Assembly: GCA_001313365.1 (NCBI GenBank)
Contig: BBFS01000050.1
Coordinates: 1 to 33,204 of the forward strand
DNA from: Paenarthrobacter nitroguajacolicus JCM 14115
GTDB taxonomy: Bacteria > Actinomycetota > Actinomycetes > Actinomycetales > Micrococcaceae
Length of the DNA: 33,204 bases
Direction of reading: 5' to 3'
Shown: one piece after another, positions 18,987-26,828 of the stretch
Layout of the letters: each line of letters starts with the position of its first letter
Position numbering within the stretch: position 1 is the stretch's first letter
The notes under the pieces: model-generated
Told to the model about the DNA's origin: nothing
Seen by the model: the letters and a program-made list of their open reading frames with translations, nothing else
Databases searched by the model: none
Made by a program: the position numbers and the translations under genes

Positions 18987-21346
18987 CTAGCTGGCGTCCT
19001 TCAACAACACGTCCAAGAGTGTGATGGCGGCTGCCTTGTCCAACGGGTTGTTCTTGTTTCCGCATTTAGGAGACTGAACACATGAAGGACAGCCGGCATC
19101 ACACTCGCAGGCCTTGATTGCCTCCCGGGTTGCCGTCAACCAAATCTTGGCCTTTTCAAAGCCCCCCCGCTCAGCGAATCCGGCACCGCCGGGGGTGGCC
19201 GTCGTACACGAAGATCGTTGGCACGCCGGTGTCGGCATGCAGGGCGGTGGAGACGCCGCCGATGTCCCAGCGGTCACTGGATGCCACCAGGGGGAGGAGC
19301 CCAATCGCGGCATGTTCAGCCGCATGCAGGGCACCGGGGAACTCCGCTTCCACTAGACCGGCTCCGTGCAGCGAACGGTTGTCCACCACGAACCAGACAG
19401 CTTTGGTAAACAGGTCGCGGGCTCCCAGATCGAGGGGGGGTTCTTCACCGAGGATCTCGTTCGAAATCAAGGCTTTGCGCTGAAAGGAGACCACTTGTGT
19501 GGTTACTTTGACGTCGCCAAAGTGCACGGTGATGTCACCCCCCCACTGGACCGATCGCAAGGTTTCAAGGACTACGATCTGGGTTACATCCCGAGCCGTA
19601 GTGTAGAAGTCCGGATTTACCCGGCGGACCATCACGCAGTGATCGGTCTCGTTGAGGTCCTCCACCAGGTAGCTGTCACCTTGGTGGACATAGATGGCAC
19701 CCGTGTGGGCCTGATAGTGGGTCTGTGGCGAGTCCATGGTTCCCAGGAGGGACCCGGTCTCGGCGTCGACGATACTGACAGGGCCGCCTCCGTCGGCCCG
19801 GAGATTTACCATCCCGGCAGCGCTCTCGGGGTGGGTCCAGAACCAACCCGCGGGACGCTTGCGGAGGTAGCCCTGTACCACCAAGCGATCAAGGAGACTC
19901 TCGGCAGTGGGACCGAAGAGATCCAGCTCCGCCGGACCGATAGGCAACTCGGCCGCCGCAGCGCACAGGTGTGGGCCAAGGACGTAGGGATTCCCGGGAT
20001 CGAAGACAGTCGCCTCCACAGAGACATCAAAGATCGCTTCCGGGTGGTTCACCAAATAGGTATCCAGGGGATCATGCTGGCCACAAAAGCCGCAATAGCG
20101 TCCTGCCCCCCCGCGCGGCCTGCACGGCCGATCTGCTGAAAGAGCGAGGCCCTGGTGCCCGGCCAGCCGGCCACCAGTACGGCATCAAGTCCCGAGATAT
20201 CGATGCCAAGTTCCAAGGCGGACGTGCTGGAGACACCCAGCAACTGGCCGGACCTCAAAGCCTGCTCCAAAGCCCGCCGCTCCTCGGGCAAGTACCGGAC
20301 CGGTAGGCCGCCACCCGCCCGGGGAGACTGGGATCCACCTCATCGAGCAGTCTCTTGGTAATGGACGCAATGGACTCAGCGCCGCGACGCGACTTGATGA
20401 ACGCGATGGTCCTGACGCGTGACGAGACGAGGTTGGCCAGGATATCCGCGGTCTCAGCTACGGCTGTCCTCCGCTGTTTAGCACCGTTCTCGCCTTTGAC
20501 ATCGGTCAGGGCCGGCTCCCAGAAGGCCACCGTAGTGGAACCGTGCGGAGAGCAGTCTTCGGAAACTTCACGGACGGGGGCGCCTATGAGCCGTCCAAAG
20601 GACACCCCCCCGGGATCGGAAGCTGTGGCGGAAGCAGCTATGAAGACAGGCTCAGGGAAGGAGGTCCCCCCCGCACCGTAATAAGCGCAGATCCGGCGCA
20701 GGCGACGCATCAAATTGGCCACGTGTGAGCCGAACACGCCTCGGTAACTATGCGCTTCATCCACGATGACGTAGCGCAAGCGTCTGAAGAACCGGGCCCA
20801 CCATGTGTGGTTGGGAAGGATGCCGAAGTGCAGCATGTCAGGGTTGGCAAGGATGAAATTGGCGTGGTCACGGATCCAGCGCCGGGACGAGACATCGGTG
20901 TCGCCATCGTAAGTTTCTGCCCGGACTGTTGGCAGCTTCAGCGAGCGGATCGCTGAGAGCTGGTCTGCTGCCAGGGCCTTGGTGGGGGACAGGTAGAGCG
21001 TGACCGCGCCGTCGTCGTGGATCTTTCCGGGATCGGACAGGACTCGCAGCTCCGAACGGTGTATCGCGTCCAACGCGGGCAGCTGATAGGCGAGCGACTT
21101 TCCGGAGGCAGTTCCGGTGGCGATGACGACGTGCTGCCCGGAATGGGCGAGATCTGCCGCCTGGATCTGGTGCCGGTACGGTTCGTGGATGCCCAGGGTG
21201 CCGTAGGCTGCCACCACATCCGGGTGGACCCAGCCGGGCCAGGGCTCGTTCACAGCTTTCCGGGCAGGGATGGTGTGGACATGGCGCAGCTGCTCAGGGT
21301 CCGGCGTCCGGCCCAGCAAGGAGATCAGTGAATTTGGTGCAGCCAC
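18987..21346 (-). CDS. DEAD/DEAH-box helicase with C-terminal DUF1998 cysteine cluster (MrfA/YprA-like)
   Basis: This is the helicase of the helicase/secretion neighbourhood, about 785 residues. The Walker A region is [15 protein letters not shown], followed by [14 protein letters not shown], the DEAH box in [16 protein letters not shown], and SATASDP as motif III. The second RecA domain has [32 protein letters not shown] and QIGRAGRAG. The C-terminus carries the four-cysteine DUF1998 cluster [19 protein letters not shown]. In Bacillus MrfA this architecture removes mitomycin-type DNA damage; a repair role here is by analogy. GTG 21346 is chosen because CAGAAT lies exactly 6 bases upstream. 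Breaks lie near 20290, 20120 and 19165. Confidence 0.9.
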
Positions 21347-21352
21347 CGAATC

Positions 21353-21358
21353 ATTCTG
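21353..21358 (-). promoter_or_regulatory. -10-like hexamer CAGAAT, leaderless helicase start
   Basis: CAGAAT on the minus strand is separated from GTG 21346 by exactly 6 bases and there is no ribosome site, implying that transcription starts at the G of the start codon. The same hexamer and spacing precede the family A polymerase. No clear -35 is visible. Confidence 0.4.
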
Positions 21359-21380
21359 TCACTGTGGGGGGGGCACGCCA

Positions 21381-21407
21381 ACGGCGGCACCTTTGCGGCG
21401 CCGCCGT
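21381..21407 (-). terminator. GC hairpin between GNAT gene and helicase
   Basis: ACGGCGGC (21381-21388) and GCCGCCGT (21400-21407) form a perfect 8-bp stem with an 11-base loop. It follows the GNAT stop on the minus strand by 30 bases and precedes the helicase promoter, so it may insulate the two genes. No T tract follows. Confidence 0.35.
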
Positions 21408-21436
21408 CGGGCTTGGCTGTAAGCGGGGGGGAGTTT

Positions 21437-22129
21437 CTACGCTCCTGACAGGTCCGAGCCTTCGCTACCACTGGACATCATCAGGACGTGGCACACCACG
21501 TCCCACCCCAGATGGGAGTAGAGCTTCTGGCCGTCCAAGGATGCCAACAAAAGGCCGTTCTCAACGTCATGCGAGAACGCTTGGGCGGCGAGGGCCTTCA
21601 TGATGAAGGTGCCCAGACCACGGCGCTGAAAGTCAGGTTCTGTGACGATCTTGTCGAAAACGGCTGTGCCGTTGACCACGTAGACCCGGCCGCTGGCAGC
21701 CACCTGTTCGCCGGAGTGGACCACCGCGTGGTGGACGCCGTTCGATTCGGAAGTAACGAGCTCCAAATCGTCGTCAGGGAGCCACGGATCCTCGGAATCC
21801 TGGGTTTCCATGTCCACGATCATCATGGTCTGGGATGCGGACGTCACGGTGAGTCCGCGCTGTTCAGCGAGGTATTTGTACCGTTGGACGTCGTTGGTGA
21901 GTACCGTCAGGATCCGGTTTGGGGATTCTGCGGTCTTATCCGCAAGGGCGGCGAACTCTTCGTCTGCCGGATCATGGGCAAAATACTCCCAATCACCGGT
22001 CTTGTCGGCGCGAAGTGCGGCAGGGAAGCGGCCCTCTTGGCGTAACTCATAGCCGCGGCAGCCGGACCAGCCGGCTACCCAGACTTCCAAGAGGTGCGCA
22101 ATGTCTTCAACCAAGGCGTCTGGACTCAT
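21437..22129 (-). CDS. GNAT-family N-acetyltransferase
   Basis: This is an acetyl-CoA-dependent acyltransferase of about 230 residues. The acetyl-CoA-binding motif is visible as VTEPDFQRRGLGTFIMKALAAQA, preceded by the beta strands GRVYVVNGTAVFDKIV and followed by GLLLASLDGQKLYSHLGW. The N-terminal half (ELRQEGRFPAALRAD ... NDVQRYKYLAEQRGL) is a divergent domain. The acceptor is unknown. ATG 22129 (MSPDALVEDIAHLLEVW) is selected because TACTCT lies exactly 6 bases upstream and there is no ribosome site; longer in-frame starts exist but have no support. The gene appears unbroken here. Confidence 0.85.
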   Translation of the reverse strand: MSPDALVEDIAHLLEVWVAGWSGCRGYELRQEGRFPAALRADKTGDWEYFAHDPADEEFAALADKTAESPNRILTVLTNDVQRYKYLAEQRGLTVTSASQTMMIVDMETQDSEDPWLPDDDLELVTSESNGVHHAVVHSGEQVAASGRVYVVNGTAVFDKIVTEPDFQRRGLGTFIMKALAAQAFSHDVENGLLLASLDGQKLYSHLGWDVVCHVLMMSSGSEGSDLSGA

Positions 22130-22135
22130 GTAGAG

Positions 22136-22141
22136 AGAGTA
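22136..22141 (-). promoter_or_regulatory. -10 hexamer TACTCT, leaderless GNAT start
   Basis: On the minus strand TACTCT, then CTCTAC, then ATG 22129. It fits TAnnnT with a 6-base gap, so the mRNA should begin at the A of ATG. No Shine-Dalgarno sequence is present. Confidence 0.55.
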
Positions 22142-22254
22142 TGCCAGCGCACCATGAAGCAACAGAGCCACGTCAGCCCGGTGATGGTTGCTTATGGAAT
22201 TGTGACTTCCGGCCGCGGGCACCACACGAAACGAACGGATTTTACTGCACCAAG

Positions 22255-22260
22255 TACCCT
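22255..22260 (+). promoter_or_regulatory. -10 hexamer TACCCT, leaderless trhO start
   Basis: TACCCT is followed by TTAATA and then GTG 22267, a 6-base gap, with no ribosome site. It supports GTG 22267 as the true start, which lies upstream of the ATG 22295 that opens the longest uncorrected frame. Confidence 0.55.
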
Positions 22261-22266
22261 TTAATA

Positions 22267-23167
22267 GTGGCTTTGAACCGAATTGTGCTCTTCTATGGCT
22301 TTACCCCCGATCGCCGACCCTGACGCCGTGCGTTTGTGGCAGCGTGCCCTGTGCGAAAAACTGGGCCTCACCGGCAGGATCCTCATATCCAAGGACGGCA
22401 TCAACGCCACGGTGGGCGGCGAGCTCAACAACATGAAGCAGTACGTGAAAACCACTCGTGAGTACAAGGGTTTTCACGACATCGACTTCAAATGGTCGGA
22501 GGGTAGCGCCGCAGACTTTCCGCGCCTCAGCGTCAAGGTGCGCGATGAGATCGTGTCGTTCGCGCGCCGGGTGAACTGAAGGTGGACGCCAACGGCGTGG
22601 TGGGCGGCGGGAAGCACCTCCAACCCGAGGAACTTCACGCGCTGGTGGATGCCAGGAAGTCCAGTGGCGAAGACGTAGTGTTCTTCGATGGCCGGAACGC
22701 GTTCGAAGCGCAGATCGGCAAGTTTAAGGACGCAATCGTTCCGGATGTGGACACCACCCACGACTTCATCAAGGAACTCGACTCGGGCAAGTACGACGAC
22801 CTTAAGGACAAGCCGGTTGTCACCTATTGCACCGGGGGCATCCGCTGCGAAGTACTCTCCAGCCTGATGGTCAACAGGGGGCTTCAAAGAGGTCTACCAG
22901 TTGGATGGCGGGATCGTCCGCTACGGCGAGACGTTCAAGGACAAAGGCCTCTGGGAGGGCTCGCTGTACGTCTTCGACAAGCGCATGCACGTCGAGTTCA
23001 GCGAGGAAGCCAAGACCATCGGCGAGTGCGTCCGCTGCTCAGCTCCCACCAACAAGTTCGAGAACTGCTCCAACCTCAGTTGCCGTACTTTGACCCTGTA
23101 CTGCGAGGAATGTGCCTCCAGCCCGGAAACGCTCCGCTGCCCCGGGGGGGGCTGCGAAGCGGCCTGA
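22267..23167 (+). CDS. trhO: Rhodanese-domain tRNA uridine(34) hydroxylase
   Basis: TrhO (formerly YceA/UPF0176) installs the 5-hydroxy group on U34 of certain tRNAs in an oxygen-dependent reaction. It shows an N-terminal ferredoxin-like domain ([24 protein letters not shown]), a central rhodanese domain with [20 protein letters not shown], the active-site loop YCTGGIRCE and [14 protein letters not shown]. The cysteine-rich C-terminal segment ([20 protein letters not shown], then YCEEC) looks metal-binding. About 300 residues is usual. Breaks lie at C5 22304-22308, near 22562 and near 22880. A G8 run (23144-23151) close to the end remains in frame. Confidence 0.92.
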
Positions 23168-23175
23168 CCGCTGAA

Positions 23176-23710
23176 TCAGAGCCGGCTCACCCGATAGGTG
23201 AAGTTGGCATCGGATCTGGTCCCCCCCACCGTGATGGACAGTATGGCGTCCTTTTCCAGTTGGACCACGCTCACGCGTGCATTGGCGCATCCCAGCGTCA
23301 GGTTCACCAGTTCCACTTCGCTCACCTTGACGGAGAAAGTCACCCTGCGAGTGCCACGGCAGGCCAGCGTCACCGCGTACGTCCTCCAGGCAGTTGAACT
23401 GTTTGCTCAGACTTGGACTCGCCGGCATTGAGGTAGCCACTGCTTGAGTAGAACGACTGCCTTGGGACTCAGGCAGGGCCAACTTTGCCCACTCTTCGAG
23501 CGCCTCACCGGTGACGGTTTCCTCCAAGGCCGGATCGGGCGGAAGAACTACATTGCCGGCTGGGGGGGAGGTAGGGCTGGCATCCGGCCGTCCGCCCTCG
23601 TCATAGGTGTATTCGCAGGCCGTCAGGCTGCCGCCCAGCACAACAAGGATGACGACGGCGGCCCTCGCCAGCCGCTGTGGCATCACCGAGCGAGCTGCCT
23701 TGCTGCCCAT
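23176..23710 (-). CDS. Small secreted lipoprotein, member A of a tandem pair (unknown function)
   Basis: The N-terminus has a basic head, a hydrophobic core ([16 protein letters not shown]) and a lipobox ending LTAC, so it should be lipidated and anchored on the outside of the membrane. A low-complexity Pro/Ser segment follows, then a beta-rich domain with a Cys in VTLACRG and another in TLGCANA. I recognise no named family. The domain resembles that of the next lipoprotein (two equivalent cysteines, similar strand pattern), suggesting an old duplication. The frame is broken near 23375, separating the signal half from the beta half. TAAAGT sits 6 bases before ATG 23710, and a palindrome overlaps it. 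Confidence 0.75.
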
Positions 23711-23716
23711 AAACTG

Positions 23717-23722
23717 ACTTTA
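23717..23722 (-). promoter_or_regulatory. -10 hexamer TAAAGT of lipoprotein A, overlapped by a palindrome
   Basis: On the minus strand TAAAGT, then CAGTTT, then ATG 23710, a 6-base gap. Five of its six bases belong to the dyad at 23718-23733. Confidence 0.5.
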
Positions 23723-23733
23723 CGCCCGTAAAG
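23718..23733. promoter_or_regulatory. Perfect palindrome over the lipoprotein A promoter
   Basis: CTTTACG-CC-CGTAAAG is a perfect 7+2+7 inverted repeat covering the predicted -10. A protein bound here would block transcription, so it is a good operator candidate. Folding in RNA is unlikely because the loop is only 2 bases. Confidence 0.5.
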
Positions 23734-23774
23734 CCACTGGCCAAAGGCCTATCGGAGCAGGTGCGCCGCCGGCC

Positions 23775-24227
23775 CTAGGCGGCCGCAGGAACCACGTGAT
23801 AGGCGAAGATCAGCGGAGCATCAACACTGCTCGTCGAGATGCTGAGGGGGGGCCAGTGCCCGGCACCTTGATCTTCACCACATCAAGGCTGCCATTGCAT
23901 GCCGCCGCCGCGTCCGCGATCTTGGTCCCGCTGGAGGAAACAGCGAAGTACGCCTTCCCGCCCCCCCCATCGCATGCCATGGTGAGCGTGTAGCTCCCGC
24001 CCGGAACGTTGGGGGGACTCCTTGACCAACGGGTCCCGGTTGAGGATCTTGCCGGAGTCCTCCAACACCACACCGCTCGCCGCAGGCAGGATCTTTTCCT
24101 TCCAAGCAGGAACGTCGGCATCTTCGATGTTGGCCGGCGCCTGGCAGCCGCAGACCCCCCCCAGCAAGGCCGCAGCGGTGATGGCAACAAGGCCCGCATG
24201 GCGCCTTGTGGAAGAGAAGGTGAGCAT
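23775..24227 (-). CDS. Small secreted lipoprotein, member B of a tandem pair (unknown function)
   Basis: About 150 residues. The signal sequence is MLTFSSTRRHAGLVAITAAALLGG followed by VCGC, an acceptable lipobox with lipidated Cys. The mature part has a helical start (DVPAWKEKILPAASGVV) and a beta domain with GGSYTLTMACDGGGG, AYFAVSSSGTKIAD and AAACNGSLDVVKIKVPG, ending LIFAYHVVPAAA. The two cysteines and strand order match the neighbour downstream. Breaks lie near 24010 and at the G7 23846-23852; the corrected stop is TAG at 23775-23777. TAGCGT lies 7 bases before ATG 24227. The function is unknown; a cell-envelope location is supported by the signal. Confidence 0.75.
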
Positions 24228-24234
24228 GAATCCA

Positions 24235-24240
24235 ACGCTA
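24235..24240 (-). promoter_or_regulatory. -10-like hexamer TAGCGT, near-leaderless lipoprotein B start
   Basis: TAGCGT on the minus strand lies 7 bases before ATG 24227; no good ribosome site is present. It matches TAnnnT with one base more spacing than its neighbours. Confidence 0.35.
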
Positions 24241-24310
24241 CCGGGTTCCAGCGGGGGGCCTTTGTCCACATACCGCAGGTTCACGATCCAAAGGCAGGGT
24301 GCGTCGCCCC

Positions 24311-24316
24311 TACACT
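24311..24316 (+). promoter_or_regulatory. -10 hexamer TACACT, leaderless methyltransferase start
   Basis: TACACT, then TTGCAAG reduced to a 6-base gap (24317-24322), then GTG 24323. It is identical in hexamer and spacing to the promoter of the winged-helix gene at 26059. Confidence 0.55.
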
Positions 24317-24322
24317 TGCAAG

Positions 24323-25989
24323 GTGACTGACACAGCTTCCACCTTTACAGCCGGCAATATTGACGATGCTCCCCGCAGTGACCGCCCCCCCGAACTGCTT
24401 TCGGCGCTCGCCGCAGACCTTCGTGCCCTCAACTACACAGTGGACGGCGTGGCTGAACTCCTGGGAACAACCGCCTCAGAAGCGCTCGGCAGGGACCAGC
24501 TCATTCCCGCGCTCCTTGCCAGTGAGAGACTCATGGACTCCAAGGATCCAGCCCTCAGATCACAGGCAGTAATTGTTCGTCTCTGGCTGCTGGCCGTTCC
24601 GCAGTCCGTCGAGGACATCGATTCCGCCCTCCCCCCCGGTACCCGTGCGAAAGGCCTTGAGGAACTGGGTCTGATCACCGTGGATTCAGGAATGGCTCAT
24701 GCCAAGGCGGACCTGCGCCCCCTACGGCTGGGACGCCAACACGGATGGCAGTGGCGGTGCAGAACTCTGGGTTGCCAGCGACCTTGCTGCCCACCAGCAG
24801 CCCGGAGTCCTGAGGCACGACCACGTCCTGGGAATCGGGCGTGCCTCCACAACGCTGGTCCAGACCACATTCAGGAAACACAGCAAACGAGCGCTGGACG
24901 TGGGCACCGGCTGCGGTATCCAGACCTTCCACCTGCTCCATCACTGCGAGCACGTCACGGCTACGGACATCTCGGAGAGGGCACTCGCGTTCACCCGCTT
25001 CAACCTTCTGCTGAACGCCGCAGAACTGGAGCTGGACCCGGATAACCTGGAGCGTCGGGTGAGCCTGCGGCTCGGATCGCTCCTGGAACCGGTAGAGGGG
25101 GAGCAGTTCGGCTTGGTGGTATCAAACCCACCGTTCGTCATCACTCCGCGAACGGGCGGCGAATCGTCGTCGGACCAGTTCACGTACCGCGATGGCGGGC
25201 TTCCCGGAGACGATATCGTTGCGTCCTTGGTACAGTCCTTGGCCGAGGTCCTTGAGCCCGGCGGAACAGCGCAAATGCTCGGCAATTGGGAGGTTACTTC
25301 CGGTACGGACTGGAAGGACCGGCCCAAGGCATGGCTCCAGGACTCCGGTCTGGACGTCTGGTTCATCCAACGGGAGCAGGTTGGCCCCCCCGAGCAGTAC
25401 GCGGAGACTTGGCTCCAGGACGCATCGCAGAACCGCGAGGGCCAGCAATACCAGGAAGCGTACGCCGCCTATCTGGACGACTTTGCTTCCAGGAACGTCC
25501 AAGGTATTGGCTTCGGCATGATTTGGCTGCGCCGCCCGGAGACACCCCCCCTCGAGGTCACCATCAGCCGCTTCGAGGAAATCACATATCCAATAGAGCA
25601 GCCGATCGGGCCGCATCTGGGTGCTGCCGTGGAACGGGCTGATTGGGTGGCCTCACATTCGGTCCCGGAAGCGCACTTGGTAGTTGCAGAGGACGTCACC
25701 GAGGAACGGCACCAGCGTCCCGGAGCCGTTCATCCCGGAGTCATCCTCCTGAGGCAAGGGGGGGCAGGACTTCGCCGGACCAATCTGCTCAGTACTGAAC
25801 TGGCCGGGTTCGTTTCCGCCTGCGACGGGCAATTGTCGGTCCGGCAGATCGTCTCGGCCTGGTATCGCTCCTGGGCGGGGGGGAGAGGACTTCGACGAAG
25901 AGACCTTCCGCGAAGGGCTTTTCCGCGAGGTCACCAACCTGGTTTTGGACGGGTTCCTCCTTCCGGACCCGGCGCAGGTCAACGAATGA
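24323..25989 (+). CDS. Class I SAM-dependent methyltransferase with N-terminal DUF7059-like domain
   Basis: About 555 residues. The N-terminal 150 residues are helical (ELLSALAADLRALNYTVDGVAELLG ... LIPALLASERLMDS). The Rossmann methyltransferase core follows, with motif I LDVGTGCGIQTFHLL, the acidic loop TATDISERAL and motif IV VVSNPPFVITP. NPPF is typical of enzymes that methylate amide or ring nitrogens, such as the HemK and RlmG types; the substrate is not known. A C-terminal region of about 200 residues ends EDFDEETFREGLFREVTNLVLDGFL. Breaks lie at C5 24718-24722 and G7 25877-25883; the corrected stop is TGA 25987-25989, earlier than the uncorrected frame. The conserved-core setting beside topA suggests a housekeeping role. 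Confidence 0.82.
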
Positions 25990-26046
25990 TCCGGGGGTGC
26001 GGCGCCGCGCTCATCAAACACCGGGCCTCCAGGAAGTGACCCTGAC

Positions 26047-26052
26047 TACACT
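26047..26052 (+). promoter_or_regulatory. -10 hexamer TACACT, leaderless regulator start
   Basis: TACACT, GATGAA, then GTG 26059: a 6-base gap and no ribosome site. It is the same arrangement as at 24311. Confidence 0.55.
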
Positions 26053-26058
26053 GATGAA

Positions 26059-26701
26059 GTGAGTGCGAACAACGAATCATCCCAAGCGTCAGGCGATATT
26101 CCGCGGCGGAAGCGTGCCGAAAAGACGGTTGAGATCACTGATCCCAAGGCTATCCGTGCATTGGCGCACGCCGCCCGGATTGAGGTTATCTCTGAGCTCT
26201 ACGCCACACAGGTCAGCCACACAGCCACGGAACTCGCTGCCAGGACAGGGCTGACGCCCAGTGCAATGAGCTACCACCTCCGGGCCCTCCAGAAATGGGG
26301 GGATCGTGGCACCTGCGGAAAACGCCGGTGATGCCCGCGAACGTCGCTGGAAGGCGGCTGGAACGGACTTCACCATCTCGGGAGGCAGTGTTGCCAGCCC
26401 CGAGATTGCCGTGGTTGACCTGGAGCTTGATGCCTTCCGACGCCGGGCTTCGGCCTTCGCCAAGCTCGCGGGGGGGAACGCCGGCAACGGGGGGGAAACA
26501 GGAGAAGAGCCGGCAGCAGTAGTCCTTTCCAGCAACCTGCTGTACTTGACCAACCCACAGCGCAGGGAACTTTTGGACAGAATCCGCGCTGTTCTGCGGG
26601 AGTACGAACTCGAGGATCCCAACCGGATACCGGAAGGTGCTGAACGTGTGGCAACCTTGTGGTCAATGATCCCGGATGACCGGGTAGCACCCGGTCAGTA
26701 A
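26059..26701 (+). CDS. Winged helix-turn-helix regulator (ArsR-like)
   Basis: This is a DNA-binding protein of about 213 residues. After a charged start, the winged helix reads DPKAIRALAHAARIEVISELY, HTATELAARTGLTPSAMSYHLRALQKWG, and it continues IVAPAENAGDARERRWKAAG. The C-terminal half has a helical segment (RRASAFAKLAGG) and LSSNLLYLTNPQRRELLDRIRAVLREYE, which may make the dimer. No metal-binding cysteine cluster of classic ArsR proteins is seen, so the inducer is unknown. The G6 at 26297-26302 should be G4 (WGIVA) and splits the gene in this text. It lies 69 bases after the methyltransferase and 127 before topA. Confidence 0.85.
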
Positions 26702-26828
26702 GAGCCCCCCCGCCGGGTCTTTGACTGTCCGCCCTGGTTCCGCACCAAAACGCAGGATTCTGCAAACTATGGTGAACTAGGCCAATATGGGCACCAGCCC
26801 AATTACACATTTTTTCTGTAGGAGCACC

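Noticed and set aside
26671..26718. Rho-independent terminator after the winged-helix gene
   Set aside because: CCCGG-ATGA-CCGGG lies inside the gene, and the outer ACCCGG/CCGGGT pair spans an 18-base loop with an error-prone C run. TCTTT follows, but the stem is too weak to call.
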